From: Adhaeribacter swui
GTDB lineage: Bacteria > Bacteroidota > Bacteroidia > Cytophagales > Hymenobacteraceae
DNA length: 64,000 bases
Reading direction: 5' to 3'
Assembly (NCBI RefSeq): GCF_014217805.1
Contig: NZ_CP055156.1
Span: 3,850,585-3,914,584 of the forward strand
In this document: positions 36,215 to 45,289 of the stretch, one piece after another
How the letters are laid out: every line of letters starts with the position of its first letter
Position numbering within the stretch: position 1 is the stretch's first letter
Translations under genes and position numbers: made by a program
Notes under the pieces: generated by a model
The model's database searches: none
The model's input: the letters and a program-made list of their open reading frames with translations, nothing else
What the model was told of the DNA's origin: nothing

Positions 36215-36605
36215 TCATTATAAATCCGGGCTCTTTCGCCCGCCAATCATTCAATACGGTTGTTTTATTTAAATACTATTTAATTATAGATCAGGTTACC
36301 TGCACCTTTATAGCAAAAGGCGTTGAAACTACGAATAGAACCTATCCGGGAATTTCCGGAATCACCAGCAGGATAGTTGCCGGGTTATTCTGAGTAATGC
36401 TAGGTCCTGTTTGTCCGTTCGAACGATTATTGATTTAAAACAGGTAAAATAAAATAAGGTTATTTTAAAAAAATCTTAACTAGCTTGTTTGTAATAACCC
36501 GAGTAACCGACGCAAAAGATTATTATAGCTACTTACAGGCGAATAAGCAAAAGCATTTAAGGCTTAAAACCAGATCGAGAATTATTTTTAAAATATATTT
36601 TATTT

Positions 36606-36650
36606 TTAGTTCTTAAAATTTTGAACTAAGTGAACTAACGCTTACCTTTG
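36606..36650 (+). promoter_or_regulatory. Promoter and operator of the MarR-family gene
   Basis: TTG at 36621-36623 and TACCTTTG at 36643-36650, 19 nt apart, form a full Bacteroidota promoter 33 bp before the ATG. An inverted repeat TTAGTTC-N10-GAACTAA (36606-36629) overlaps the -33 box, and a third half site GAACTAA follows at 36632-36638. Binding there would block RNA polymerase. A matching inverted repeat lies before tolC at 37160-37183, which suggests the repressor controls both. The rest of the 36215-36683 spacer shows nothing else beyond a short CCGG..AATT..CCGG palindrome near 36340-36360. Confidence 0.7.
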
Positions 36651-36683
36651 TGCCGTTAAGTAGATGTATTTAACAAAACAAAT

Positions 36684-37145
36684 ATGGTATTAAGTGAAAA
36701 ACAAAAGGTGATGGTTGAAAAAGTGGGCATTTCGCACGAGATGGCCGGTATGCAACCAGCGGCTGCCCGCATTATGGGTTTGCTTTACGTAGCCGACAAG
36801 CCGGAACTCACTTTCGACGAAATTACGGACTGCCTGCAAATTGCCAAAAGCGCTACCAGCAATGCGATTAACTTGCTTTTGCAAGCCGATCACATTGAAT
36901 ACATCACGTACTTAGGCGATCGCAAACGTTATTTTCGGTTAAAAGTGTCGAATTGGCGGGATAGTTTTACCCGAAGAATCGAAGGCATGACCAAATTTAA
37001 CGAGATTCTGCGGCAAGTTCTGGAAGTACGTACCCCGGATACGCCCGAGTTCAACAATAACCTGAAAGATCTGATAGATTTTTTAGATTTCGTGAATCAG
37101 GAACTACCTGGATTATTACATAAGTGGGAGAACCGGAATAAATAA
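36684..37145 (+). CDS. MarR/GbsR-type transcriptional regulator
   Basis: A 153-residue winged-helix regulator. The HTH is visible at about 48-70 (LTFDEITDCLQIAKSATSNAIN), with a wing at about 74-92 (IEYITYLGDRKRYF). The N-terminal and C-terminal helices would form the dimer interface, as in GbsR-like MarR proteins. It is preceded by a strong promoter covered by an inverted repeat and followed 66 bp later by tolC, with a second copy of the same type of inverted repeat between them. The simplest model is autorepression plus repression of the efflux operon, lifted by an efflux substrate. Confidence 0.88.
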   Translation: MVLSEKQKVMVEKVGISHEMAGMQPAAARIMGLLYVADKPELTFDEITDCLQIAKSATSNAINLLLQADHIEYITYLGDRKRYFRLKVSNWRDSFTRRIEGMTKFNEILRQVLEVRTPDTPEFNNNLKDLIDFLDFVNQELPGLLHKWENRNK

Positions 37146-37159
37146 ATTTTTTTGATTTT

Positions 37160-37183
37160 AAAGTTCTTTATTTTCAGAACTAA
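37160..37183 (+). promoter_or_regulatory. Second MarR-type operator, before tolC
   Basis: AAAGTTC-N10-GAACTAA repeats the architecture of the operator at 36606-36629, with the right half identical and the left half differing only in its first two bases. It ends 28 bp before the GTG start of the TolC-like gene. Confidence 0.7.
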
Positions 37184-37211
37184 CTAATTATTAATTAACC
37201 AATTAAACAAC

Positions 37212-38567
37212 GTGAAAAAACTAGTTTACCTAACCGGCTTATTGCTATTCTTATTTCAGCCGGGATTTTCGCAAACACAACCAGCGCCTGGAGCGAAGCT
37301 ATCGTTACCCGAGGCTCTGAAGTTTGCGTTAGCAAATAACGAAACTATTAAAAAAGCGCAGCTCGACGAAAAAGGGGCGGAATACAAAATTAAAGAAACT
37401 AAAGGATCGGGCTTACCCCAAATTAGCGGTACTGGTACCGTAACCACGTATCCGGCCTTAGCTACCCAGTTATTACCCGGTGAGTTGGCCGGTCAGCCTG
37501 GTACGCTTATTCCGGTGCAGTTTGGTACCAAGTATAATACCAGCGGGGGCATTCAGTTGCAGCAATTGTTGTTCCGCAAATCATTCTTTATTGGATTGCA
37601 GGCCGCCCATACTACCCAGGATCTATTTGCTTTGCGCACGCAAATGAGCGAGGAAGAAGTGATTTATAACGTGAGCTCGGCTTACTTGCAATTACTGCAA
37701 ACCAAAGAACAATTTGCTACCATCGATGCCAACTTTAAGCGTTTAGAGCAACTGGAAAAAATATTAACCCTCCAGTACAAAAACGATGTGGCCACTAAAG
37801 TAGAGTTAAACCGGGTAACGGTGAATAAAACCAACCTGGAAAATAGCCGGCAAACTTTAAATGCGGCTTATGACCAACAGTTAAACGCCCTGAAGTTTTT
37901 CATGGGCGTGCCCATGCAACAAATCATTGAAGTAGATGATGCGGCGGTGGTGCTGGATATCCCGATTGCTGCCCAAGACGATGCCCAAGCTATTCTGGCT
38001 GATAAAGTAGACTTTAAATTGCTGAACACGCAAAAAGACTTGTACAAGTTAAATGTGAAAAACATCAGCTCCGGTTATACCCCGTCTTTATCGGCCGTTG
38101 GTAATTACAGCTATAACGCCATGCGGAACGAGTTTAACTTTTTCGATGGCAATCAGCCCTGGTTTAAAGCAGTATCTATTGGAGTGCAATTAAACGTACC
38201 GATTTTCGACGGTTTCCAGCGAAGAAACCAAATTCGGCAGGCTCAAATAGATGTGGATAAAACCGAGCAGGATATTAGCCAGTTAACCCGCAACACGCAG
38301 ATGAACCTGGAGAATGCCCGCACACAAATTGAAACCAGTTTATCGTCTATTCAGGCGCAGGAACGAAATGTGAATCTGGCGCAGGAAGTATACCGCAATA
38401 CCAACGAATTGTACAAAGAAGGTTTAGCCCCGCTTACCGACGTGCTAGATACCGAAGTAAGCTTGCGGGAAGCGCAAACTAACCTGAACAGTGAAAGATT
38501 AAAATATCAAATAGCCCAATTATCTTATTTACAAGCCAAAGGCGGATTAAAAACTTTAATAAAATAG
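37212..38567 (+). CDS. TolC-family outer membrane efflux protein
   Basis: The outer-membrane channel of a tripartite efflux pump. The 451-residue protein starts at GTG (37212) with a signal peptide (KKLVYLTGLLLFLFQPGFSQ, cleavage near residue 20). Two OEP repeats follow (about 30-225 and 235-445), with long alpha-helical coiled segments, the LSLPEALKFALANNE block at 30-44 that opens each repeat, and RNTNELYKEGLAPLTDVLDTE, the usual second-repeat motif near 395-415. The adaptor gene begins 16 bp later, so the three pump genes form an operon. The substrate is unknown. Confidence 0.92.
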   Translation: MKKLVYLTGLLLFLFQPGFSQTQPAPGAKLSLPEALKFALANNETIKKAQLDEKGAEYKIKETKGSGLPQISGTGTVTTYPALATQLLPGELAGQPGTLIPVQFGTKYNTSGGIQLQQLLFRKSFFIGLQAAHTTQDLFALRTQMSEEEVIYNVSSAYLQLLQTKEQFATIDANFKRLEQLEKILTLQYKNDVATKVELNRVTVNKTNLENSRQTLNAAYDQQLNALKFFMGVPMQQIIEVDDAAVVLDIPIAAQDDAQAILADKVDFKLLNTQKDLYKLNVKNISSGYTPSLSAVGNYSYNAMRNEFNFFDGNQPWFKAVSIGVQLNVPIFDGFQRRNQIRQAQIDVDKTEQDISQLTRNTQMNLENARTQIETSLSSIQAQERNVNLAQEVYRNTNELYKEGLAPLTDVLDTEVSLREAQTNLNSERLKYQIAQLSYLQAKGGLKTLIK

Positions 38568-38583
38568 AATTACACCAAGAACA

Positions 38584-39636
38584 ATGAAAAAACTGATTTA
38601 TATTCTGGTTGCGCTGGTACTCGTGGGAGCTGTCGCGTTTAAATTAATTCAGAATAAAGAAGAAATGGCCACCGAAGCCGCGGTAGCCGAAATTAAAAGC
38701 GAAGCTATTTCGGTGCAGGTAACCGCCCCGAAAGTAGGTAAAATATATAAATCTTTTAACGCTCAAGGAAATTTCCGGCCGGTACAAACCTTAACCTTAC
38801 TCTCCGAAGCAACTGGTCAGATTCAGCAAGTGTTGAAGCGGAAAGGCGACCGGGTACGCCAGGGGGAATTATTGGTGCAGGTAGAAGCCAATACGGCAAA
38901 AGCCGATTTAGCAACTATTGAAGCCAATTACGAAAAAGCCAAAAGAGATTTAGGCCGCTTCGAGAACTTAGCCTCCGGCGAAGCCATTACCAAACGCCAG
39001 TTAGAAGATGCCCGCTTACAAGTGCAAACTACCCAGGCGCAGTTAATCAACGCCCGCCAACGGGTAGCTAAAACCCGCATTGTAGCACCTATTTCGGGTG
39101 AAATTAACGAAATGTACATCGAAGTAGGTTCTTACTTAAATGCCGGAACCAAGCTGTACGACATCGTGAACGTGGATCGTCTGAAATTGAATGTGAAAGT
39201 AGACGAAGCTCAAGTGTTGTTAATTAAAAAAGGAGCTAAAGTAGAAGTAAAAGCCGATGTAAACGCCGGCCAAACTTTCCCGGGAGTAGTAACTGCTATT
39301 GCCGCTCAAGCCGATAACTCTTTGAAGTACGACGTGGAGATTGAAGTGAAAAATTCGAATGCCAATAGCTTACGCGCCGGTATGTACGGTACTGCTGCTT
39401 TTGAAATTGCCGATACCCGCGACGCACTTTTGATCCCGCGCGAAGCCATTGTGGGTAGCATTCAGGACCCATCGGTTTACGTGGTGGAAAACAATGTAGC
39501 CCGTTTACGCAAAGTAAAAGCTGGTACCATTACTCAGGATCAGGTAGAAATTGCGCAGGGCTTAAAAGCTGGCGAGAAAGTAGTACAAAGCGGCCAAATT
39601 AACCTGCGCGACGGCTTAAAAGTGAGTGTTCTTTAA
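38584..39636 (+). CDS. Efflux RND transporter periplasmic adaptor subunit
   Basis: The 350-residue membrane-fusion protein connects the inner-membrane pump to the TolC channel. It has an N-terminal membrane anchor (about residues 4-22), a lipoyl-like domain interrupted by a coiled-coil hairpin (about 95-165, RDLGRFENLASGEAITKRQLEDAR), with GRILV-type RQGELLVQVEANTAKADL before it, and a beta-barrel domain near 190-270. A final membrane-proximal part includes REAIVGSIQDPSVYVVENNVARLRKV. There is no lipobox. Gene spacing to tolC (16 bp) and the RND gene (35 bp) supports a single transcript. Confidence 0.92.
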   Translation: MKKLIYILVALVLVGAVAFKLIQNKEEMATEAAVAEIKSEAISVQVTAPKVGKIYKSFNAQGNFRPVQTLTLLSEATGQIQQVLKRKGDRVRQGELLVQVEANTAKADLATIEANYEKAKRDLGRFENLASGEAITKRQLEDARLQVQTTQAQLINARQRVAKTRIVAPISGEINEMYIEVGSYLNAGTKLYDIVNVDRLKLNVKVDEAQVLLIKKGAKVEVKADVNAGQTFPGVVTAIAAQADNSLKYDVEIEVKNSNANSLRAGMYGTAAFEIADTRDALLIPREAIVGSIQDPSVYVVENNVARLRKVKAGTITQDQVEIAQGLKAGEKVVQSGQINLRDGLKVSVL

Positions 39637-39671
39637 TTTGGGGTTTACCCGAAAACGTAAGAAAAAACAAA

Positions 39672-42600
39672 ATGAATATAACAAAAATATCCATACAGCG
39701 GTCGACCATTGTGGTAGTGGTTTTCACCGTATTAACCTTGCTGGGGGTTGGGGCCTACAATTCGTTAAACTACGAGTTGTTGCCCAAATTCAGTCCGCCG
39801 GTACTTACTATTACCACTTTGTACCCAGGTGCTTCGCCTTCAGAAGTGGAGAACTCGGTAACTAAGGAAATTGAGGATGCGATTTCTTCCCTGGAAAACG
39901 TGGACAATATTAAAAGTACTTCCCAGGAAAGCTTCTCTATTATAGTAATTAATTTAAAACAAGGCACCAACGTAGATTTAAGTTTGCAGGATGCGCAGCG
40001 GAAAGTAAACGCTATTCTGGCCCAATTGCCCGAAGATGCCGACCCACCCGCTTTAGGTAAATTCGACTTTGATGATCTACCTATTATTAAAATGGGGGCT
40101 ACTGCCAACATGCCAGCTACCGAGTTCTTCGATTTGATTGAAAATCAAATCAAGCCGCAGTTATCACGGGCACAAGGGGTAGCGCAGATTAAAATTCTGG
40201 GTGGACAGGAACGCGAAATTAAAATTAACCTGAATGCGAATAAACTGGAAGCTTACGGTATTTCGTCGCTGCAGATAATGCAAATGGTACGGAGCTCTAA
40301 CCTGGACTTCCCGACTGGTGAGATTAAAGACGCGAATGGCCAAACCCAGATTCGTCTGGCTGGTAAGTTTTCTTCTTTAAATCAATTACAGAATTTAGTA
40401 ATTCGGCAGGATAACCGGGGAGTGGTGCGCTTAAGCGATTTAGCTGAAGTGCAAGATTCTCAGAAAGATGTAGAAATTCTTAGCCGAATTAATTCTAAGC
40501 CTTCCGTAGGTATTACCATCCAGAAACAGTCGGATGCGAACGCTGTGGAAGTAAGTGAACAAACCCGCGCAACCTTGGCTCAACTGGAACAAACCTACGC
40601 CAACGTGGGTCTGAAATTTAACATTGCCAACGATAGCTCGCAGTTTACCTTGGAAGCCGCGGATTCGGTAATGCACGACTTGTTCCTGGCCGTTATTCTG
40701 GTGGCTGTGGTAATGTTATTGTTCCTGCATAGCTTGCGTAACGCGGTAATTGTAATGATTTCCATTCCGGCTTCTTTGGTAGCTACTTTTATCGCGATTT
40801 ACCTGTTTGGTTTCTCGTTAAACCTGATGTCTTTAATGGCGATATCATTAGTGGTAGGTATTCTGGTGGATGACGCGATTGTGGTGATCGAGAATATTTA
40901 CCGACACATGGAGATGGGTAAGAAACCGGCGCAAGCTGCGTACGATGGTATCCGGGAAATTAGTGCGACGGTAACTTCCATTACTTTAGTAATTGTGGTG
41001 GTGTTCGTACCATTGGCTCTATCTAGTGGTCTGGTATCGGATATTCTGCGGCAGTTTGCCGTGGTGGTAGCGGTAGCCACATTAATTAGTTTGTTTGTAG
41101 CTTTTACTTTGATTCCGTTGTTAGCTAGTCGTTTCTCTAAGTTAGAGCACGTATCTGATAAAAACTTGTTTGGTCGGTTTATTCTGGCTTTCGAGCGCTT
41201 CCTGGACCGGGTAATTGAGGTATTTGCCAGCACTTTAAAATGGGCCTTTAACCACAAAATAGTAGTTTTAACTTTAACTGTTGTGGCCTTTGTGGGTTCG
41301 GTAATGTTAATCCCAGCCGGTTTTATCGGTAGTGAGTTTATTGGTAACGGTGACCGGGGTGAAGTTAACTTCCAGTTAGAATTACCTAAAAATGCTACGG
41401 TAGAGCAAACCAATGCCGCTACTACTAAAATTGAAAATTACCTGCAAAAGTACCCAGAGATTACGCGGGTATTTACAACGGTGGGCGCTACCTCTTCGTC
41501 GCAGCAAGGTCAAAGTTCGGCTTATGAATCGGAGGTATTCGTGGCTCTGGTGCCGGTAGAAAAACGGGATTTCAGTACCGAGAAGTTTAGCCGGTTAGTA
41601 AAAGCCGAAGTAGAAAGCTTAATTCCGGGAGTGAAAGTAACGCCAGTTCCGGTTGGTTTAGTAGGTAGCTCCCAGGCTCCCATCCAGATTGTGTTGTCTG
41701 GTCCGAACCTGGATACTTTGTTGAATTTTTCGCAACGGGTAATGAACGAAGTAGTAAAAGTACCGGGCACTTCGGACGTAGAAACCTCGGTAGAAGGAGG
41801 TAATCCGGAAATAGAAGTAGCCGTGGATCGCGATAAAATGGCTAGTCTGGGCTTAACCCTGGAAACGGTAGGTGCTGGTATGCAGGTAGCGTTTAGCGGG
41901 AACACCGATGCCGAATACCGCGAAGGAACCAACAACTACGACATCAACATTCGTTTGGATGAGTTTGACCGCCGCAACGTAACCGATATTGCTAATTTAG
42001 CTTTCGTAAATAATGCCGGACAAACCATTCGTTTAGGTCAGTTTGCCGACATTAAACAATCTTCCGGTCCTTCTAAACTGGAGCGTACCGACCGGGTAAC
42101 TTCCGTTAACGTGAACTCACAAGTAGTAGGTCGTCCTTCAGGTTCGGTAGGTGCTGAAATTCAGCAAAGATTAGCCGCGCTTAAAATGCCGCAAGGTGTA
42201 GGTATTACTTACGAAGGTAACCTGAAAAACCAATCCGAAGGTTTTGGTACTTTAGGAGTGGCCTTGCTGGCTTCCATTATCTTCATGTATTTGATTATGG
42301 TGGGCTTGTACGATAGTTACGTATATCCGTTTGTGGTATTGTTCTCTATTCCGCTGGCGATTATCGGAGCTTTACTGGCCCTGGCTTTAGCTTCGGAAAC
42401 CTTGAGTATTTTCTCTATCCTGGGTATCATCATGATGATTGGTCTGGTAGCGAAGAACGCGATTATGGTGGTGGACTTTACAAACAAGCTGAAGTCGGAA
42501 GGGGTGCCGGTGAAACAAGCCTTGGTGGAAGCCGTGCGGATTCGTTTCCGGCCGATCTTGATGACTACCCTAGCGATGGTAATTGGTATGTTGCCGATTG

Positions 42601-42839
42601 CGTTAGCCGGTGGTGCCGTTGCGGCTTCTAAAAACGGTTTAGCCTGGGCCTTGATTGGTGGTTTGAGCAGTTCGATGTTCTTAACCCTGATTGTGGTACC
42701 AATTATCTACTACATCTTCGACCGGATTTTAGCTAAGTTTGGTTTAGATAAAACTACTAAGATTGAGTTGGAAGATAAAACAGTGGAAGAGCTGGAACGC
42801 GAAACCGCGGAGATGGAAGAAAAACTAATGCACGCTTAA
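39672..42839 (+). CDS. RND-family inner membrane efflux pump (AcrB-type)
   Basis: A 1055-residue proton-driven exporter with the duplicated RND plan: helix 1 near 11-30, a large periplasmic loop, helices 2-6 at about 340-560, then the second half with helix 7 near 540 and helices 8-12 at about 870-1030. The proton-relay aspartates are in GILVDDAIVVIENIYRH (Asp-Asp near 405-406) in helix 4, and GLVAKNAIMVVDF is the matching second-half motif. The porter-loop block YPGASPSEVE near 52-61 marks the multidrug subfamily over metal pumps. It is full length and ends the operon; a hairpin terminator follows. Confidence 0.95.
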   Translation: MNITKISIQRSTIVVVVFTVLTLLGVGAYNSLNYELLPKFSPPVLTITTLYPGASPSEVENSVTKEIEDAISSLENVDNIKSTSQESFSIIVINLKQGTNVDLSLQDAQRKVNAILAQLPEDADPPALGKFDFDDLPIIKMGATANMPATEFFDLIENQIKPQLSRAQGVAQIKILGGQEREIKINLNANKLEAYGISSLQIMQMVRSSNLDFPTGEIKDANGQTQIRLAGKFSSLNQLQNLVIRQDNRGVVRLSDLAEVQDSQKDVEILSRINSKPSVGITIQKQSDANAVEVSEQTRATLAQLEQTYANVGLKFNIANDSSQFTLEAADSVMHDLFLAVILVAVVMLLFLHSLRNAVIVMISIPASLVATFIAIYLFGFSLNLMSLMAISLVVGILVDDAIVVIENIYRHMEMGKKPAQAAYDGIREISATVTSITLVIVVVFVPLALSSGLVSDILRQFAVVVAVATLISLFVAFTLIPLLASRFSKLEHVSDKNLFGRFILAFERFLDRVIEVFASTLKWAFNHKIVVLTLTVVAFVGSVMLIPAGFIGSEFIGNGDRGEVNFQLELPKNATVEQTNAATTKIENYLQKYPEITRVFTTVGATSSSQQGQSSAYESEVFVALVPVEKRDFSTEKFSRLVKAEVESLIPGVKVTPVPVGLVGSSQAPIQIVLSGPNLDTLLNFSQRVMNEVVKVPGTSDVETSVEGGNPEIEVAVDRDKMASLGLTLETVGAGMQVAFSGNTDAEYREGTNNYDINIRLDEFDRRNVTDIANLAFVNNAGQTIRLGQFADIKQSSGPSKLERTDRVTSVNVNSQVVGRPSGSVGAEIQQRLAALKMPQGVGITYEGNLKNQSEGFGTLGVALLASIIFMYLIMVGLYDSYVYPFVVLFSIPLAIIGALLALALASETLSIFSILGIIMMIGLVAKNAIMVVDFTNKLKSEGVPVKQALVEAVRIRFRPILMTTLAMVIGMLPIALAGGAVAASKNGLAWALIGGLSSSMFLTLIVVPIIYYIFDRILAKFGLDKTTKIELEDKTVEELERETAEMEEKLMHA

Positions 42840-42859
42840 TAATTAATTTTTTAAAAAGG

Positions 42860-42914
42860 CGCCTACTGGCTCGTACTATTTAGAGGTGCGGTTCAGTAGG
42901 CGTAATCTTTTTAT
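42860..42914 (+). terminator. Hairpin terminator of the efflux operon
   Basis: CGCCTACTG (42860-42868) pairs with CAGTAGGCG (42894-42902), followed by TAATCTTTTTATT. It lies 21 bp after the RND stop, so the downstream regulator gene probably has its own promoter. Confidence 0.75.
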
Positions 42915-43133
42915 TCGGATTTGCAGTATTTACAGAAATACAGCTTGCTTTTTTGATTAATTAAGGAGACTACAGCCAGAAAATGTCCGTTCAAAAATCA
43001 TAAATTTTAAAAATTTAAATATTATGGCGCTATTTATAACATGTCAATAGTAGCTCTAACAATAAAAGCGAGCTGAATTTTTAAAATTTAAAAATATTAC
43101 TCATTATAAATTAAAATAATACATTAACCAGAT

Positions 43134-43745
43134 TTGAGAGAAAGAATTTTAAACCGGGCTTTAGAACTTTTTATTTATCGGGGCATCAAAAGCACATCCA
43201 TGGATGATATTGCTCAGGACCTGGGTATATCCAAAAAAACGGTATACAAATGGTTCGAAAACAAGGACCATTTGATTGAAGAAATGCTGAAAACCAATTT
43301 GTGTGGGCCTATAGAGGTAGAACAAGCAACCGAAGAAAACGCCGTAGAAGAATTTTGCAAATCGTTAAACAGCCTGATACAAAAGTTTACGGCGATTCAC
43401 GTATCTTTTTTTAGCGATTTAAAAAAGTATTATCCGGCGGCGCATGAACTGTGGGAGAATTATAAAGAAGGTACTATTATTCAGCGGTTCCGGGCTAATT
43501 TTAAACGCGGCATTGAAACCGGACTTTACCGGGCTGAGCTTGATCCGGAAGTTTTAACGCAATTGTATATTAGCCAGATAGAAGGTATTTTTTACTCCGA
43601 AACTTTTCAACCGAAAAAATTTAAGCGGCTGGAAATTTACCGCTTAAATGTAAAACTTTTTGCCTCCGGCATTGTATCGGCTGCTGGTCAAAAGTTTTTG
43701 CCTGAGCTTACGGCTAAAGTAGAAGAAGTGCCTGCGCCTAAATAA
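43134..43745 (+). CDS. TetR-family transcriptional regulator
   Basis: A 203-residue regulator. The N-terminal HTH is typical: ILNRALELFIYRGIKSTSMDDIAQDLGISKKTVYKWFENKDHLI, spanning about residues 5-48, in short conserved steps (SMDDIA, ISKKTVYKWF). The remaining helices would bind ligand. TTG at 43134 is the only start available after an in-frame TAA at 43125-43127, so the start is unusual but well fixed. The gene follows the RND operon in the same direction, about 295 bp after the pump stop, so it may regulate that pump or something else. Both ends of the efflux operon thus carry a regulator. Confidence 0.88.
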   Translation: MRERILNRALELFIYRGIKSTSMDDIAQDLGISKKTVYKWFENKDHLIEEMLKTNLCGPIEVEQATEENAVEEFCKSLNSLIQKFTAIHVSFFSDLKKYYPAAHELWENYKEGTIIQRFRANFKRGIETGLYRAELDPEVLTQLYISQIEGIFYSETFQPKKFKRLEIYRLNVKLFASGIVSAAGQKFLPELTAKVEEVPAPK

Positions 43746-43781
43746 ATAATTTTATCTTTTCATTTTATTTTAAACTGAAGC

Positions 43782-43820
43782 ATAGAAGTAGAATTTAAAA
43801 AAATACAACTTCTATTTTTT
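43782..43820. terminator. Terminator after the TetR gene
   Basis: ATAGAAGT (43782-43789) and ACTTCTAT (43808-43815) form a stem followed by TTTTTTATTT. It overlaps the stop of the convergent minus-strand gene. Confidence 0.6.
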
Positions 43821-44645
43821 ATTTCCTACCGAAATACCAAACGTAAAGCGAGTATCATTCCGTTGGCGGGTAGTTTCCACCACACTTTCGTAGGAGTTTT
43901 CAAAACTGCCCCGCATACTTACCCAACGGTTAATGGGTAGTTCCAGCGATATTAAAGTGCTCCAACGCACATTAGAGAAGTTGTTTAAAGCTGGTTGGTA
44001 AAAAGTAATGTGATTAATCCGGATACGATCATTTAAAAAGGAATGCTTACCTTTTAAACGCGCAGAATTTCGGATGATGGTTACCGTGGGGCGTTCCTCA
44101 AAGTTGGTTGATTCGTAAATTACCGCATTAGTAAGGGATACATCGTGGCGGCTATTCTGAATAAGACGGAAACCTACACCTGCGCCGGCCAATTGCCGCA
44201 AGTCAATGCCCCGTAAATTACTTCTCTCTATTGTACCCAAGCCAAACACGTACACCTTTCTTTTCTTAAAAACATCCACAAATAAGTCTACATACGTGTC
44301 GCGCTCGGCCAAAACCCGGTTTAAGGTACCATAAGTAAACCGCGGGTTGCTGGAGATATTAATGACCGGCCCCAGAAAAATTAATTCGGCACGCAATACC
44401 AGTAAACTACGGTTCACATTACCCCTGGAGAAATTACCATCGCCAATAAACCGGTAACTCAAGCTATCGATAATAGCCGGTCTTTTTTTAGGTAAAGCAT
44501 CCGGCGCCGCTACGGCTATTACCGAATCAGACAAAATCGGGCTGGTGGGTAAATTGGTAGGTTGTTGCGCCACGGCCGGAAAGGCCATAATCACAAGAAT
44601 TAATACTGGCAGGTGGTAAAATAATTGGCGAAAAGCTGTAATCAT
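43812..44645 (-). CDS. DUF481-type outer membrane protein
   Basis: A 277-residue exported protein with a signal peptide (LPVLILVIMAFPAVAQ, cleavage near residue 26). After a Pro-rich linker, residues 60-277 form repeated strands with aromatic ends, typical of an outer-membrane beta barrel. The ordering (FIGDGNFSRGNVNRSLLVLRAEL near 66-88, SSNPRFTYGTLN near 97-108, ending in TRFTFGISVGNKK) matches the DUF481/YdiY family. The function of that family is unknown. It lies alone, convergent to tetR. Confidence 0.75.
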   Translation of the reverse strand: MITAFRQLFYHLPVLILVIMAFPAVAQQPTNLPTSPILSDSVIAVAAPDALPKKRPAIIDSLSYRFIGDGNFSRGNVNRSLLVLRAELIFLGPVINISSNPRFTYGTLNRVLAERDTYVDLFVDVFKKRKVYVFGLGTIERSNLRGIDLRQLAGAGVGFRLIQNSRHDVSLTNAVIYESTNFEERPTVTIIRNSARLKGKHSFLNDRIRINHITFYQPALNNFSNVRWSTLISLELPINRWVSMRGSFENSYESVVETTRQRNDTRFTFGISVGNKK

Positions 44646-45289
44646 GGGGCCAATTTAAAACTAAAGGCTGATTTTTTAAAATTCTTTCTGGCCGGGGTTA
44701 CTTAAAATATAAGTTGCTAAAATGATATTAAATTAATTCTGGCGATCTGATATATCTAGTTTTCTGATTCTGGAAAGCGTACTAAGTATTGTGGCATTTA
44801 ATTAAATCTTGAAGGCCATTTTTAAATATAATTCTCCTGAAAACTTTTAATTAGTTTATGCCAAAAGATTAACCACAATCGGTTATAAATGAAGTAGTTG
44901 TTTTGGGATTAAAACTGCTGGCTTACAAAACAACTAATTTGATAAACGATTGTTAACTGCTAGGTTGAACTTTAATCCTAAAGTTTAGCCTTTTAAGAAG
45001 TAATTCTAATAACTACATTCTTTTAACCAGAAATTTTTTCAATTTTTTATGTAAGAAATGCCGTCTTTTTTCCGCCCTTTAATCAATTTACACGTAGTAC
45101 TTGCAGGTTTAAAAATGAATAAAGGTTATATTTTATTTAAATTTGCATTATTTTTGTTATAACCAAAGTGGTTTTAATTATAATACTTGTTACAGATTTT
45201 CTGGTAAGTCTCAGATCGGCCCGCAGTTTATTTTCTGTTGTTCTTTTAATTCTTAATGCTTTTCTACAAACTAATTTAACCGGTTTATT
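44646..45289. other. AT-rich spacer before the large T9SS cargo gene
   Basis: A 644-bp non-coding stretch between divergent genes. TAAATTTG at 45138-45145 and TATTTTTG at 45149-45156 could be -7 elements for the gene at 45290, but neither has a good -33 box at 19 nt. I see no repeat, RNA or small ORF here. Confidence 0.5.

Noticed and set aside
40898-41413. A 171-residue frame opposite the RND pump gene
   Set aside because: It lies wholly inside a firmly identified gene and looks like a shadow of its codon bias.
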